Assembly (NCBI GenBank): GCA_027919835.1
Contig: JANVFP010000015.1
Span: forward strand, 496,001 to 560,000
Length of the DNA: 64,000 bases
Direction: 5' to 3'
Source of the DNA: Lentinula raphanica
Taxonomy: Eukaryota; Basidiomycota; Agaricomycetes; Agaricales; Omphalotaceae
The notes under the pieces are model-generated. The model saw only the letters and a list, made by a program, of their open reading frames with translations, made no database searches and was not told the DNA's origin. The first letter of the stretch is position 1, and each line of letters begins with the position of its first letter. Below are positions 23,272 to 35,124 of the stretch, one piece after another. The position numbers and the translations under genes are program-made.

Positions 23272-25622
23272 TCATAGGTGTTTCTTGCCTAGTCCTAACC
23301 TTGCATAAGCAGTGCCCATGAACAATGCCCATGCAAAAAGGATTAATGCAAGGCTGCAGCTGGCAAAGATTGCTCCTCTCCTTCTTTCCTGCATCACCTT
23401 TTTCTCATTTCTCATCATCCGTCTGATCCTTGACCCAGTACCAGTTAGTCGACTCTGATCACCCTCGGGATGTCCGTAGAGCCGACTGTCTACGTTCGAT
23501 GCGTGCAAGAGGGGTTGCACTTCGGATACATTGAATCCAGTGTTTGAGGTCAATGACGTACGAGTTGTGGTGGTGGTCGGGTTTGGCGAAATTGATACAG
23601 ACGCACGCCCAGAATGCTGTCGACGCGTTTCAATCTCTTGTTCTGCTTCCGAGTCTTTCTTGCGTTGAAGGTATGCTAAGCCTACGATGGTGAGCATGTG
23701 TAACACGTTCAATACGAGGAAGAGGTTGAGAACACGTTGAATAGCCGATTCGGTTCCTTTGGGATGTCCTTTCGCGGGATCCTTAGCATGTGTATCTAGG
23801 GCCAAACCTGCCAGAGTTTGAAAGATTGTCGAGCCTGTCTGTTCTAACTGTTTGACAATGTATCAATATGAACACTGGCGCTGAGATGCAGGAGTCTTAC
23901 ACTTTTATGAACTCCAAGAGCGGTGGACACGTATTTGAGAGAAACAATCTTAGGCACCAAAACGACAAGAAGCACTAGGCAAGGGAGTAAGCGTTAGAAA
24001 CTCGTCAGGGAAACTTAGCTCACAAGGAGAAAATCCATGCCCAATAGCGAACGAAGCAATTGCGGGTATCGGCGTCTGGGTGACGTCGGGCGGAACAACC
24101 AGCCAGCAGAACGCCAGTAAAGTCAGCGTGGAGGATAACAGCATCAACTGAACTACAATCGGCCTGTTCTTGTAGCGGTCGACAAGGAATCCACACTTTG
24201 AAAACGTTAACAAACCAAGATTAGCGGTAGCATAAACTTGAGTATTCACCACGGGGTAAAGAAAAATACTGCCAGCTAACAAGTAGGAAGCGGTATTTGC
24301 AGCATTCTCTTCTGCCATACCATATCGTTTTTCGATGATGTTACTTGAGCACGTTGAGTACTTGCGGAAAGTCAATTACCGAACCTTCACTTACGAACTG
24401 AGGTGGGTGAATGGAGCCCAGATCATGCCACATAGTACATTCAGTCCGACATATCTTTAAGAGGATTAATGACGTGACATATAAAGATAGATGCAATGAA
24501 AGAAGCTTACGCCCAAAATACATCGCCCAGCTTTGTGATATCCTTCAAACGAACCATTTTCTTTTTTGCTACCTTTTCCAATGCCTGAGCCTCGCTCATG
24601 TTGTGTATTGACCTTCTCTTTGCTTCCTCTGAAATATCCGCTGCCTCCAGTTCTGCGCATGCGCCGTCGACGAACCACTTTGATGCCATGATGTAAAGCA
24701 GATTGACAAAGAATGACATCGCAGCAAGGAACGTGGCAACGTAGAAGGGGGCATGAGACCCCCAATGTTCGGTGAGAGGGTAGGATGTCCGGGCAGAAAC
24801 GAAAGATGCGCCTTTTCCTACGATGAGTCCGAAAGCCAGGGAAACTCCTAGTCCGTGAGATTTGAAGAAGCGAACAATAATGGTCTCTTGCACAACGGCA
24901 AGTGGGCTTACTCCTAGCCCGAAGACGAAGAGACCAAACGCCATCAACCGGATATTGCCCCAGATCTGGCCAACGAGGAGGAGAACCTGGCCTAGGGAAT
25001 CATGAGTTTCTGAATCACGTCGATTGAATACATGACCAGCCTCCGAGAATGATACTCGTAGCAAGTATACTAGTAAACGTTGTACCCAGTTTGCTAGCCA
25101 ACAGTCCTCCGATTAATGGAGTCCATGTACTGTTCAAACTGTATGCAGAGAATAATAGACTGAATTCGGTGTTGGAAGCACCGAGTTCTCTTGAAAGCCT
25201 GCTCTTCAATGGGCCCAGCACATAAGAAGCACTGATCACCGAATATCAGTTGTGTTCAAACGTCGAGAACGAAAGACGACGAACTAATGACTTCCAACAC
25301 TGAGGAAACAGGCACACAGTAGAGCCAGACATCTCACAAAGAAAGCTCTGCGTTTGATAGCAGCCTCCGATAGATCAGGATTTTGATGAAAGCTAGTTCG
25401 AGAGATCCTTATGTTGTCCCTCGATACCTGAAAATCAACGTTGTCCAGATCGACATTTGCGAAAGAGACGCTTCGTCGGCCGAGTATATTCTGATCGTCT
25501 ACAGGCTCAGTATCCGATTCTCCACTGCTGTTTGCGTCTTCGTGGTATGATTGAGCAATAAGTTCATCACACGAAGCACGCCGGTGGTCATGGCCGTGGT
25601 CCGTAGAACTTGGCTCGAGCAT
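23272..25622 (-). CDS. Major facilitator superfamily transporter
   Basis: A polytopic membrane transporter, substrate unknown. The ATG at 25622 starts a ~100-residue cytosolic N-terminus (acidic/Ser-rich, GRRSVSFANVDLDNVDF). About 12 membrane segments follow, including FFVRCLALLCACFLSVGSH, FSLLFSAYSLNSTWTPLIGG, LMAFGLFVFGLGVSPLAVV, FYVATFLAAMSFFVNLLY and PIVVQLMLLSSTLTLLAFCW. A central loop contains EEAKRRSIHNMSEAQALEK. After the half HKSLEQTGSTIFQTLAG comes a long cytosolic region and a final hydrophobic segment, ILFAWALFMGTAYARLG, ending KKHL. The overall pattern recalls the MFSD1-like group (inference). About seven introns. Intact. Confidence 0.8.
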
Positions 25623-26014
25623 GGTTGGTCTACAATATATCGAGCGAACCAGTCGACAAGGATATGAGCTCGAAGAAAGGTAAGGAGGCCTAAGAAGGCT
25701 CGGCGGGAAGGTGAAGGTAATGGACAAGTAATATTTGAGAAGGAGGTCAAGATGGATGCTGGAGTTGAGTTTATTTCTCAAAACGGTCGCGACTCGGGTT
25801 CGGGACCTTGCCGGGACCCGAGCAATCCGATCTACACAACATTCACCAAGCCCACAAGAATAGGAGAACAAACCAAATACGACCTGTTCTACTAGGTTAG
25901 CCCACAGCTACGGAGGACAGGCGGCTTGAATAGAGATAATACACAAAATAACGATGTAGATGATATAACGGGGCCGAAAATGTCCATATATCATTCGATT
26001 CCTCGTGTTTCTCT
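25623..26014. other. Upstream region of MFS gene
   Basis: About 390 bp between two leftward genes; promoter and leader of the MFS gene. No TATA box or repeat noticed. Confidence 0.4.
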
Positions 26015-26924
26015 TCAAACCATTCTACGGGAGTCATTGAGACGAGAAGATTTGGGATGTATCCTTGTATGGCTGGTATAAGCCCATGCACAGGTCACCA
26101 GGAGGTTGATCGTGCAAAGACCAAACTCTGTCCATCCGAGAGCTTCGACTGTAAGTGACTGGCGACACCTAGACAGAGAAAATCCTGACTATTATGTGGC
26201 GTTTGCATATCGCTGTGCATTAACCCACCTGGATATTGTCGGGACACCCGGGCAGTCAGTACCACTCCTGGTATTATGCATAATCCCTGCAGCAGTTCCC
26301 TATAAATGATTCATATGTAGAATCACATTTCAGCCCTCGGAGCTGGATGAAGGCATCACTCACCCATAAAGCACTGGTTAGCAAAATCCAGATGACCGAA
26401 CTAGCCACGTTGGCGAGGAAATGAGTAGCTCCATCAAATAAATACAGCATGTACGCCGTTGAAAATAGCAGCGTCCAGGAAGAGTTAAATGCGAACATGA
26501 TTAACCTTGAAGAGATAGGATGTTAGCGGCGCCCAGGTATGGTAACATTGAGTTCACGAGCTCACAATGCATGATATCTCGCGCTTGGCCAAGTCCCATT
26601 CGCGTTCCCCGCGCTTATAAGAAAGGCCGTCAAACCAAGCTCTGCAGCGGCGCAAAGCGTCATCACAGTGAAAAGAAACGGATGGAAATGCCCTTGTACG
26701 TTTGTGGACATTCGACGAATTCTTCTTCTTCTGAAACTGGAATACAACGGTTTGTAATAAGGTAGTGGCAAGGAGTCGGATTTGAATCTCGTTTTACGGG
26801 TGGTGAAACGCTTTGTAGGCACCATCGAATTCACGGCCTCGATGTGCAAAATGATGAGAGTGCACTGGTGGAAAGCAGTGAAACAACATACACCATGAGG
26901 CAAATGCACTCCAGTCGCGCTCAT
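26015..26924 (-). CDS. MARVEL-like four-pass membrane protein
   Basis: Spliced from small exons: ATG at 26924, an unusually long first intron (about 200 nt, removed between MSATGVHLPH and HFHPFLFTVMTL), then segments LCAAAELGLTAFLISAG, MFAFNSSWTLLFSTAYMLYL, and FLANVASSVIWILLTSALW joined to GTAAGIMHNTR. The next pieces read DCPGVPTISR and CRQSLTVEALGWTEFGLC, then a fourth hydrophobic segment TINLLVTCAWAY, and the frame stops at 26015. The order Trp-HNTR-DCPG-SRCRQ-EALGW is a hallmark I associate with small fungal MARVEL-domain proteins of membrane microdomains. About 165 residues. Function unknown. Confidence 0.7.
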
Positions 26925-27078
26925 GATGTCGAATCAAGAACATGCAGAAGCAGCGTGTCCGAACCTACATCAGCGATCGAGCTAAGCTAAGCTAGGGGCT
27001 TAGATTCATATAAGCGACGTCCATGGTCGAAAAACCAGGTTTTCACAGTACTATGCAATGCTGAACGTAACAATTGAG

Positions 27079-28491
27079 CTATAATTCCAGTGCAATTTTA
27101 GCCATCTGAAGAGCACCCTCCTTTGTCTTGTTACCTGAAAATGCGACAGTCAGTCGTCCTCACCCCTGCTATGCATTCAAATTAGACGAAGAAGCGTGCA
27201 CACCTCCAATGAATCCACTGGCATGAACAAAGATGCATCCAGGTATGCCGCTCGTCTCGCTCAGAACCTCATCTCGCAGTCCTCTCCACTTCTCCGGAAG
27301 CGCTTTCCTACTCTCGAAACTCTCCGGAGAAACAGGGACGGCTTGCACACGCCAGTTTCCGCTAAATTCATCAGGATACACAATGTATGTTGCTGCTGAA
27401 GACTTGGATGAAGTATTTTCTGATTCGAGGTCAAATAGATGTTCCTAGTTATACTGCTCAACGAATGCGAGCGACCGAGATTCAGGCAAGGCATACCTTC
27501 CAAGGCAAGAAGCTTTCCAAGAGGATGATCTTTCCCGAAGAATCCACTTTTTCTTTGCTACTCTGAATAGCAGACACTAGGAGATCTCTTGCCGGAAGCC
27601 AGGCGTTGGCGTAGTAATCAAGACGCTCAAGGAATTCAGATCCAGTCAAAGAAGACGCTTTCTCAAATTGAGCCTAGAATAAGATTCGTTAACGAATGAA
27701 TATGCAACGGTAAACGACAGAAGACGTACATCCATGCCCTGAGCATCCAGCGATTTGTTCCATGGAGGATTCAAATGCGAAACCCGACCAGACAAATCTG
27801 TTCGTACTTTGTATCGAGGCTTGATGTCGGTTGGGTATTGGGATATGCCATTATCGTTGGCGTCGATTGATTCAATGAATTCCTACAAATCAAGATTGGC
27901 ATGGATTGCAAGTGCGATGCCACTTCAAAGGTGAGCTCACTTTGTACACCTTCAACCATAGAATTTGGACACTGGGATGATCCACGTTCAATTGAGTCTG
28001 ATTCGAGATAATTTCTTTCCCGAAATGTCTGTAACGGTGTCAAGACGAGGATACGTCAACGGGCGATCGGGGCGTACTTGTATATCAGACCAGCAGAGCT
28101 TAGCTTCGTATTGAAACCCCAGCCGAAGACTTCTTCAAATCCTCTCTGATGATGGTCGAACCTTTGCTTTGATTCGTCGTACACAGCGCCGACATCAACG
28201 ACGATGTCACAAGCATCGAGTACTGCTGGGTCTCGAGATCGTTTTACCTCTGACAGGGATTGTTAGCATTATTGGTGCTTCAAACGGAGAACAGTAGCAG
28301 ACCAGAGTCCCGATAGGTAGCAGTATGCCTCAGAAGAAAGACAGCGAGAGCTTCATCACAGTGAAAAGTGCCGTTATGGGTCCCAATGATCTTGTTCAAG
28401 GACAAGTTAGAGCCAGATCGTTTGGAATCTAGTCTTTCTGAAGTACCTTTCCCATTCTGGCTTTTTTGGTCAAAGGTTTTTCGCTAGCCAT
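27079..28491 (-). CDS. myg1: MYG1 family 3'-5' RNA exonuclease
   Basis: MYG1 is a DHH-type metal-dependent 3'-5' RNA exonuclease, active in nucleus and mitochondria in animals. The ATG at 28491 gives [15 protein letters not shown], then the first motif [13 protein letters not shown] with the metal ligands (about 28390). The motifs [11 protein letters not shown] (about 28200) and [16 protein letters not shown] (about 28155-28120) follow. The middle continues with [19 protein letters not shown] and NGISQYPTD. The C-terminal half ends with [37 protein letters not shown] and [14 protein letters not shown] at 27079. About seven introns. All motifs are intact and the length (about 350) is normal. 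No clear presequence is visible. Confidence 0.93.
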
Positions 28492-28721
28492 TCGAAATCT
28501 GTTTGAAGAGTTCAAGAGGAAAACGAGATTGGTACTACGACCATTTTTGATGAGAGAAGGGCGTCGAAAAAGCGTGCCAAGCATGTTCCAGGCTCGAAAA
28601 TTACAGGATTTTTTACTTTACTATCGTAATTCTACTGTGAAGGCAGCGAAGACTAACTTACAGCAATACAAGTACAGTATACGCAAGGATGAAAAGAATA
28701 TCGTGGACAAGGATGCATAGT

Positions 28722-30613
28722 TCAACGACCATAAGGATGGTAGTTATGCTGTCCCCTCTGTGATCTCGCTGGTCCTGGACCATTCATATTACCTCTGGGT
28801 CCCCTTGGGATTTGACCCATTCCTCCTGCTCCTCCTGCACCTCCTCCTGCACCTGCACCCGCACCCGGCATACCACCTCTTCCCATCCCCAGGTTGCCCA
28901 TGCCGTTGCCCATGCCCATACCGCGGCCGACCATGTTGTTCATGGCCATCATGGGCATCATACCCATGCCGCCTCCGCCCATTCCACCTCCACCCATCGC
29001 GCCTCCGCCGGCCATTTGGAACATCCTCGTGTATAGTGCAGCAAGTGCTTGAGGGTCGAATGGTGCACCTCCCGCAGCACCTGCACTGTAGTTTCCTCCG
29101 GCAGTCCCGCCGCCTTGGAAATTGTTGTTGTAACCACCCCCACCGCGAGCGTTGTATCCACTTTCGTTTCCGCCACTTTGGTCATCCTCTTGGAAGTGCT
29201 CGCGCTGGAAGCGAGGCTGAGCAAGTTTTACATCGATCTACGACATTTCGAGTATATGAATATCTTACGAAAAGGACACACGAGATACTTGTACTGACCA
29301 ATTTACCGTCGATTTCTAGGTTCCCAAAGCCTAAGAACTGCTGGACGTTGGCATCCTCCAAAGATACGAATCCAAAGCCTTTGCTTCTACCAGTCTCACG
29401 GTCCAACATGACCGTAGAGTCAATAACTCTCCCGAACTGAGAAAAGAACTCTCTCATCGACTCAGATGTGACTGTTGCAGCTAAGCCTCCTATGAATAAC
29501 TTCGTGGCACGTTGGTGCTCTTGCCGAGGGATAGCGCGCTTAGGATCAATCTATATAACGACAGCTGAGAACTATAACTATTGGGGTCCATGTGACGACT
29601 TACAATTTTACCATCCAGGACGTGCTCTTTGACCATGACGGCATTCACACTAGCAGGGTCTTCAAAGGTGAGGAAAGCAAAGCACCGTGATCGACCAGCT
29701 TGATCACGCATGATAGTGCAGGCTTCAACTTTTCCAAACTGCTCGAAATAGGCCCGGAGACCATCTGAAAGTTGTCAGTTCAGTAGATAGCTACTGGCGA
29801 AGTAGAGTAGCGATATCTACCATCCGTCGTATCCCAGTGCAGACCGCCAATGAACATTTTGCTGTGAGGTTGAGTCCAGTTCCAGATATAACATCGTCAC
29901 AGAGAGGAGCGAGAGCAAGATATGAACAGACCAGAGGCACAAGAAAATATCATTAGTACGAATAGCCTAGAATAAAGAGGACATTCAAGACAGAGGTAGA
30001 AAATGAGGACTCTACTGTGTTGTCTTTAGCCTAGCCTAGCCTAGTCTATTTCTTGTATAGACGGTAGAGTGCATACGACGATTCCGGTGATGACGAATCT
30101 ACACACACGCGACTTGGACTACTCCAACGGCCAACACAGTAGCACAGCGAAAGCCGGTGCGGAAATGTTTCTGGATATTAGTAAGGATCTGAAAAAACTT
30201 ACCCATCGTCTTTCATCTCTGAAGGACGGACCGGACGCTGCTCTGAGCCGGCAAGAGTCTGGAGTCCGCCAGGACGTGGCATGGTGTAGTCATTTTTGAC
30301 CTCTTCGTACGTTGGTATTTGTTGAGCTACAGGTGGAGCAATCGACGCAGGAACGCTTGAGGAGGCGTAGCTTGCTGGTGTTGTAGTTATATTGTTTGAG
30401 GGTGGTTGAGCAGCGTCTGCAGATTTGGCAGGCGCTGGGGTTTCGGTTTTAGGCTGCTGCTGTTGGACTGGCGTTTCAGCAGGTGGTTCGTCCGCCACCT
30501 GGTCAGCGAAGTCGGTTTCGTATAGATCTGTCAAAGAGCGTCAATGAGACGAAGGAAACGATGAAGAAAGCTAAAGACGCACCTCCATAAAGATCTGCGT
30601 CAATGTCCGACAT
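28722..30613 (-). CDS. Two-RRM RNA-binding protein, Hrp1/Nab4-like
   Basis: The ATG at 30613 gives MSDIDADLYG, then a Pro/Gln/Ala/Thr-rich N-terminus (ETPVQQQQPKTETPAPAK). RRM1 carries RNP2 KMFIGGLHWDT (about 29850) and RNP1 RSRCFAFLTF (about 29680). RRM2 carries KLFIGGLAATV (about 29500) and RNP1 RSKGFGFVSL (about 29390). A Gly/Met/Asn-rich tail (GGGGMGGGGMGMMPMMAM) ends HNYHPYGR. This layout matches Hrp1 (cleavage factor IB) and related hnRNP A/DAZAP1 proteins that bind 3'-UTR elements and shuttle mRNA. Rna14, a biochemical partner of Hrp1 in yeast, is encoded 11 kb to the left. The intron between exon GSEQRPVRPSEMKDD and RRM1 is 340 nt (29862-30201), long for this window. Divergent from the next gene with 180 bp between ATGs. 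Confidence 0.88.
30027..30045 (-). repeat. Intronic tandem UAGGC tract
   Basis: On the transcribed (minus) strand the 340-nt intron of the RRM gene contains GACTAGGCTAGGCTAGGC, three to four tandem CTAGG units. UAG/UAGG motifs are typical ligands of hnRNP A/Musashi/DAZAP1-class RRMs, so this may be a self-recognition site (inference). Confidence 0.5.
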
Positions 30614-30793
30614 GATTGAGTTGAAGTGAAGATGAACGTTGGGGATGGTGGTTAGAGAGAAAGACGGAAAAAAAGGGAGTGCGCAGATTGTTCCGAATAA
30701 TAGAGATGCACGTGGCACTTTTCGGTGAATCACGGCAATCAAAAAGGTCAAAGCCTGGGCGTCTAATGAAGTCGACTGTTGTGCTCATAAAAT
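30614..30793. promoter_or_regulatory. Bidirectional promoter, 180 bp
   Basis: The only sequence between the ATGs of the leftward RRM gene and the rightward TRIC-like gene. Both 5' leaders and promoters must lie here or overlap; no TATA box is evident. Confidence 0.5.
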
Positions 30794-31798
30794 ATGTTGC
30801 GTCCAATAACAGATGGTTTTCAGCTACTTTCAAACGTTGTTAACCCTTTGTTCTATCCTTTTCCTTGGTTTAGCACTCTTCATGCAGCAAGGTGAGCTTA
30901 GAATTCTTATCAGTTTTGTCCCAATTGGTCATCCTCTACTATCAGGATATCTCTCGCATTTCAATCCAATACTCGCCGGCTAGGGACCCATACGGCTCTT
31001 GGCTGGAAAAGCTACATTGGTGGTTTTTGTATAATGTCCTGGGGCGGAATGGTTTTCTCCCATATCTTCCTCAATCTACCTCCTCCTGTGCTTTATGCAA
31101 TCCAACCGTGGATTAACTACATCTCTGTCCACCTAATTTTCACTGCTGTCTTTTCCCTGATGCCCTTCCTCGTTGTTGATGCGGACCTACTTTCTACAGT
31201 GGATCTCATTCTTTTCCCCCTTGATGCACTGCTGCGAGTCAACGCTATCGTGGGCGCACTTAGTCATCTGTCACCTCAATCCCCCTCCTACGAATTGGTC
31301 AGTCCAGCCCTGATCAATAGTCCCCTTTTCCATTTTATACTTGGATGTACAGCCAGCGCCGGCGGAGGCGTAACTGCTGCCACTCTTGGTGTTTGGAATC
31401 CTAGTTGGGGTTCTGGAGGTTTTACACCGATTTTTCTTCGGAAGGGACCTCCATCTCTCTTCAGAAACGCGCTGAGCACGCTTGATATATGGGGAGGTGG
31501 TTTAGTCGGTCAGCTCTTTCTCTATCACAGCGCAAAGTATGGTGTCTGACTCCATGACCATCTAGCGGTGATCTACAGTCTCTCTACGTCTCACGCAGCC
31601 TTTCGTCCTATGCTATCAGCCCTTTCTCCTTACATCTATGCGTTCACCTTGGTAGACATCCAAGAAAAACCATTCTCCCACCTCGAAGGCAGATCGTTTG
31701 CGGCTGCTGTACTGATGATGCTTTTTGGAATCCGAGCACTCGTAGCCAAACTTCAAACTTCGGCTCCCGCTGCCACGACCAAGAAGGAGAAGCAGTGA
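30794..31798 (+). CDS. Multi-pass membrane protein, TRIC-channel-like
   Basis: Exon 1 from the ATG at 30794 (MLRPITDGFQLLSNVVNP) splices across a ~60-nt intron (from about 30890) into ARISLAFQSNTRRLGTHT. After HTALGWKSYIGGFCIMSWGG come several hydrophobic segments (MVFSHIFLNLPPPVLYAI, ISVHLIFTAVFSLMPFLVV, STVDLILFPLDALLRV), a glycine-rich stretch CTASAGGGVTAATLGVWNP, and a last part DIWGGGLVAVIYSLSTSHAA ending in a lysine-rich tail KKEKQ. Length about 285. The order of helices, the GGG segment followed by GVWxP, and the basic tail resemble TRIC monovalent-cation channels of the ER, but similarity is distant and judged by eye. If correct it would provide K+ counter-ion flux for ER Ca2+ release. 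Gene structure is firmer than function. Confidence 0.65.
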
Positions 31799-32510
31799 TA
31801 TTTATTCGTTGACAGAGGTCGAAGATGTATCGATATGGATTAATGAAGAAATTTCGAGCCCCGTGCGGCGTACCCTTTTTTGGGATTCACCGACAAGCCC
31901 GACTGAGCATTTCAAGTTATCACCCCTAATAACCTCAAATCTCCGTGGGCGCGCTCTTCTCTCTTTGCTTTCCAGGTCTCAACAGGTCTCAACTCGCTTA
32001 GGAGATCTGTCAAAGATTCCCGGCTGTCATCCCTCCGGTAATTCGATCTCGCAAAGACCATAGGCTGAACAAGACGTTTAGAGAAAGAACACGCCATCTT
32101 GCAATTATTCAATCTGTCTCAATCTCCAACATATCCTGTATAATTCACTTCGCTACAATAAGGATGGGAAGGTAGGTGCTTGGGGCTCGCTTCGCTCCCC
32201 CCCTCGTTTTTTCTCTCGCCTGTGAACTGTGATGAGCCCCATTGACATCGACCTACTGACGGAACCTGTGCAGTGTGCAAGGTCAATCAGCTCATCTGGT
32301 CATATTGAAGGATCAGCCTTATACGGTCCACGGTCCACTTTTATCCCGTTATCTCAGTATAATCCCTCATTCAAACAGTCTAGACTTCGATCGCTTGCAG
32401 CTTTGCAGACGCTAACACTTACCCTCTGCGGTTCCCCTGTTCCTGAAATCGCATACGTGCCTCGCAGGGACTATATATCTGTTCTGGTCTGTGTATTCTC
32501 CTTCTGCACG
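31799..32510. other. Intergenic region upstream of TLC-like gene
   Basis: About 710 bp. The frame before 32511 is open back to an ATG at 32232, but the extra residues look like leader sequence and would bury the signal peptide. A minus-strand 60-codon frame near 31912-32100 has no support. CT-rich blocks near 32195-32215 are typical of fungal promoters. Confidence 0.4.
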
Positions 32511-34577
32511 ATGTTGTCACTCACGGTATTCGCGTCGGTACTCCTTCTCGCGCCTATATCCCTTGGGTATAAGCAGCCCATTGACTACCTGGACGCTCTG
32601 CAAGTACTCGCTGCTGCGTGAGTTGGACTGCCTGACGAATTGACTTACTGAACCCTTAATTCACTTTCCACAGATACGCTGACCCAGCCTCAGTCATCGA
32701 TGGGATCATACCTTCGCCTCTATCCGTTGACGTCGTCGGTCGAGTTGACGCCACGACGACATTCGTCGGTCAAGAACTCAACAACGAATATCTCTTCGGT
32801 CTTTTCCTCCAAGGCGCAGACGAGAACTCTACACAGTTGATTGGAACTCCTCGTTCAGTCACAGTTCAGTCGTCTGTAGTCGAACCACCCGTAGCCGCGG
32901 TTAGCTACATCAGTGAGATGGAATTCAGCACCGTCAATATGACCGTTCCTCTCCAAATCGACATGTTCATCGCGTTCGACGACGACATGAAGATCGTCTC
33001 TTACGACGCTATCCTGCGGCGCGTAGGTGAATTCATGGCGTATACCGTTCCATATCTGGCACCTCAGATCGCGAAGGAGCTCAACTCCACCACCACGAAC
33101 GTCACCGAACTTATCGAGCTGAAGACCGCGACGGACGTCTGCGCCGTGTCTACTCAGTACTGTACTGGCGACAATCAACAATACGACTCGCATGACGCGT
33201 GTATGTCATTTATGACCGAGTTGTCGTTTGGCGAATCTTGGCAAGGTGGGATGAATACCGGTTGGTGTCGCTATATTCACAAAAGTCAGTCTCTCGATTT
33301 CCGCGTACGAACTAAGGTGCTCAATCATCTTCCTAATAGATATGGTCAAGTATAGACCAGAAGTTCACTGCCCACATATTGGACCAACTGGAGGCGACAT
33401 GTGTATCGATCGGGATTACTTGCAGGTTGTCGATACCAACCCCTTCAATCAGACGCTCCTTGCGTATAATTCTAGCTATAACGCGGCCGACATGAAAGGA
33501 ATACCTACGAACAATGTCGTGGAACTAGTCAAGGTCCAAACCGAAGTTGTTACAATGACGACAGTTGCCTTCGTAAGTTCCTTGTCATTCGGTTGTACCC
33601 AGTCCTCAACGATATCTTTCTGCAGTTCTCCGTACCCGCAGTCCTGTACATGCTCATTCTGTACATGATGGGTAAAGCCACCGAGTTTACTCTTGCTCGC
33701 TTCTCAGCCCATTATAGGGAGATGAGCTTCGATAACCGAAGGAATACTGTCACCTATGTTCTCGATACCCTTATCACAGGCGTCGCCCTCATCCTTCAGC
33801 TTATATCGTCCCCCATCTTGGCAAACAAATACACTTTCGACTCCGTCAACATGCTCAAAGCGTCCGCTCTTTTGGTCTCTGGCCTTTACATCTTCGAACT
33901 CACATATCGTCCTACTATGAGATGGCCGTTACTCATTCACCACTTTTGCACAATCTTTGCCATTGTTCTTCTTCTTAGCGTCCTTGCTTATACGGGGCAC
34001 CCTGCACTTATCGCGGCGGGTGAAATTTGGCTTTTCCAAGCCACGACGGAACAAACTGTGTTCATTGGACTCTTCATGTGTAAGCTCTTCGATGTCTTGT
34101 CTTTGCTTCTTTCGACTGACAATCTATTCAACTATCAGATCGTCTTCGTTTCTCGTTAAGGTGGACTCGCGATATGCTCCTCTTCGGAGCTGTACAATCC
34201 TTGTGAGTATATCGATACCTCTCGCGTGCTTTGATGAGAGGTGGCTCATCGTCTCACAGTATGTTCAAAATTGGTTTTGCTGCGTATCTCCTCGCCTTCT
34301 GGGCACAAAAGCTCGAGCAGTTCCATAGCACCGGAGACGATGTCGCTCTCTCCGTCATGCTTGTCACCATCATCGTACTTCTGATGTGCACACAAATGTG
34401 AGAATCAAGAGATATCCTCGGTTGTTGATTGTCTGACGTAGCCAATGCAGTTACGGAGCCTGGGCGGTATGGTGTCTAGCTCAGAAGGTCAACAGATCGA
34501 TCCATTTCACCCCGCGACCGAAACCTCCCTCAAGAACTAGCACAACATCTACCTTCATCGAAAAGGTCGAAGTCTAA
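32511..34577 (+). CDS. Secreted-ectodomain membrane protein with TLC-like C-terminal domain
   Basis: Proposed exons are 32511-32617, 32674-33284, 33340-33572, 33626-34079, 34139-34202, 34260-34397 and 34451-34577 (577 residues; every join keeps the frame). The ATG at 32511 opens a signal peptide ([20 protein letters not shown]). Residues ~25-315 are a soluble ectodomain with several N-glycosylation sequons (NSTTTN, NVT, NMT, NQT) and cysteines paired in the second half ([15 protein letters not shown]-type spacing, CPH, MCID). Residues ~318-577 hold about seven hydrophobic segments, one containing the diad [15 protein letters not shown], which matches the HHxxT signature of TLC (TRAM-Lag1-CLN8) domains. 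A short basic Ser/Thr-rich tail ends KVEV. I do not know this combination as a named family. Lipid sensing or modification is a guess from the TLC-like part. Confidence 0.7.
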
Positions 34578-35124
34578 GCCTTCCTTCCATCTCTAGAACG
34601 CTCTTTCATGCTCAACTTTCATTGTAACTTTCTCTAAAGCAAAGACTTAGACTTCGTTCAAACCACTCATTTGAATCTAGAGTATATGAGTACGACATAA
34701 TCGATAGGACACTGTACTGTAGAGATTATTCGGTAGCATGTTGTATTCTAGATACTATACACACTAGAGCTTTTGCTGCACACACTAATCTGCCCTACAA
34801 TGAGCTTGGAATGCTGCGGGCTTGCGCAATGCGAAGGGTTGTAAACTTGTAACCGGCTTACTCAGTTGCCGGAGGCTGTGCGCGGGAAAAAACCAGTGGC
34901 GTATAAAATGAGTCAATCAAATTTGAAATGGTTTGATGGAAATGCCCCTCCTTTTGTCTCCCAACTCCCTCCTTCGAATTGTCGTACGGACGATTCGCTG
35001 ACGATTTCCCTACCGCTCTCTAGAGAAATCACCCAAAACTGGCAGCTATGCCGACCTAGACATGTGTTGTTGAACGTTGCACGTTCCTGCTCATCTCGTT
35101 GACATTGTCATAATGCTCTTATAC
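34578..35124. other. Spacer between TLC-like gene and satellite array
   Basis: About 550 bp: the 3' region of the TLC-like gene, then sequence with no coding frame up to the first satellite unit. Confidence 0.4.

Noticed and set aside
28760..29440. 226-codon plus-strand frame
   Set aside because: It is the reverse of the Gly/Met-rich tail and RRM2 of the RNA-binding gene; its His/Pro/Cys-rich composition is the typical antisense artefact.
32232..32510. N-terminal extension of the TLC-like protein
   Set aside because: The extra 93 residues have no folded character and would bury the signal peptide that begins at 32511.
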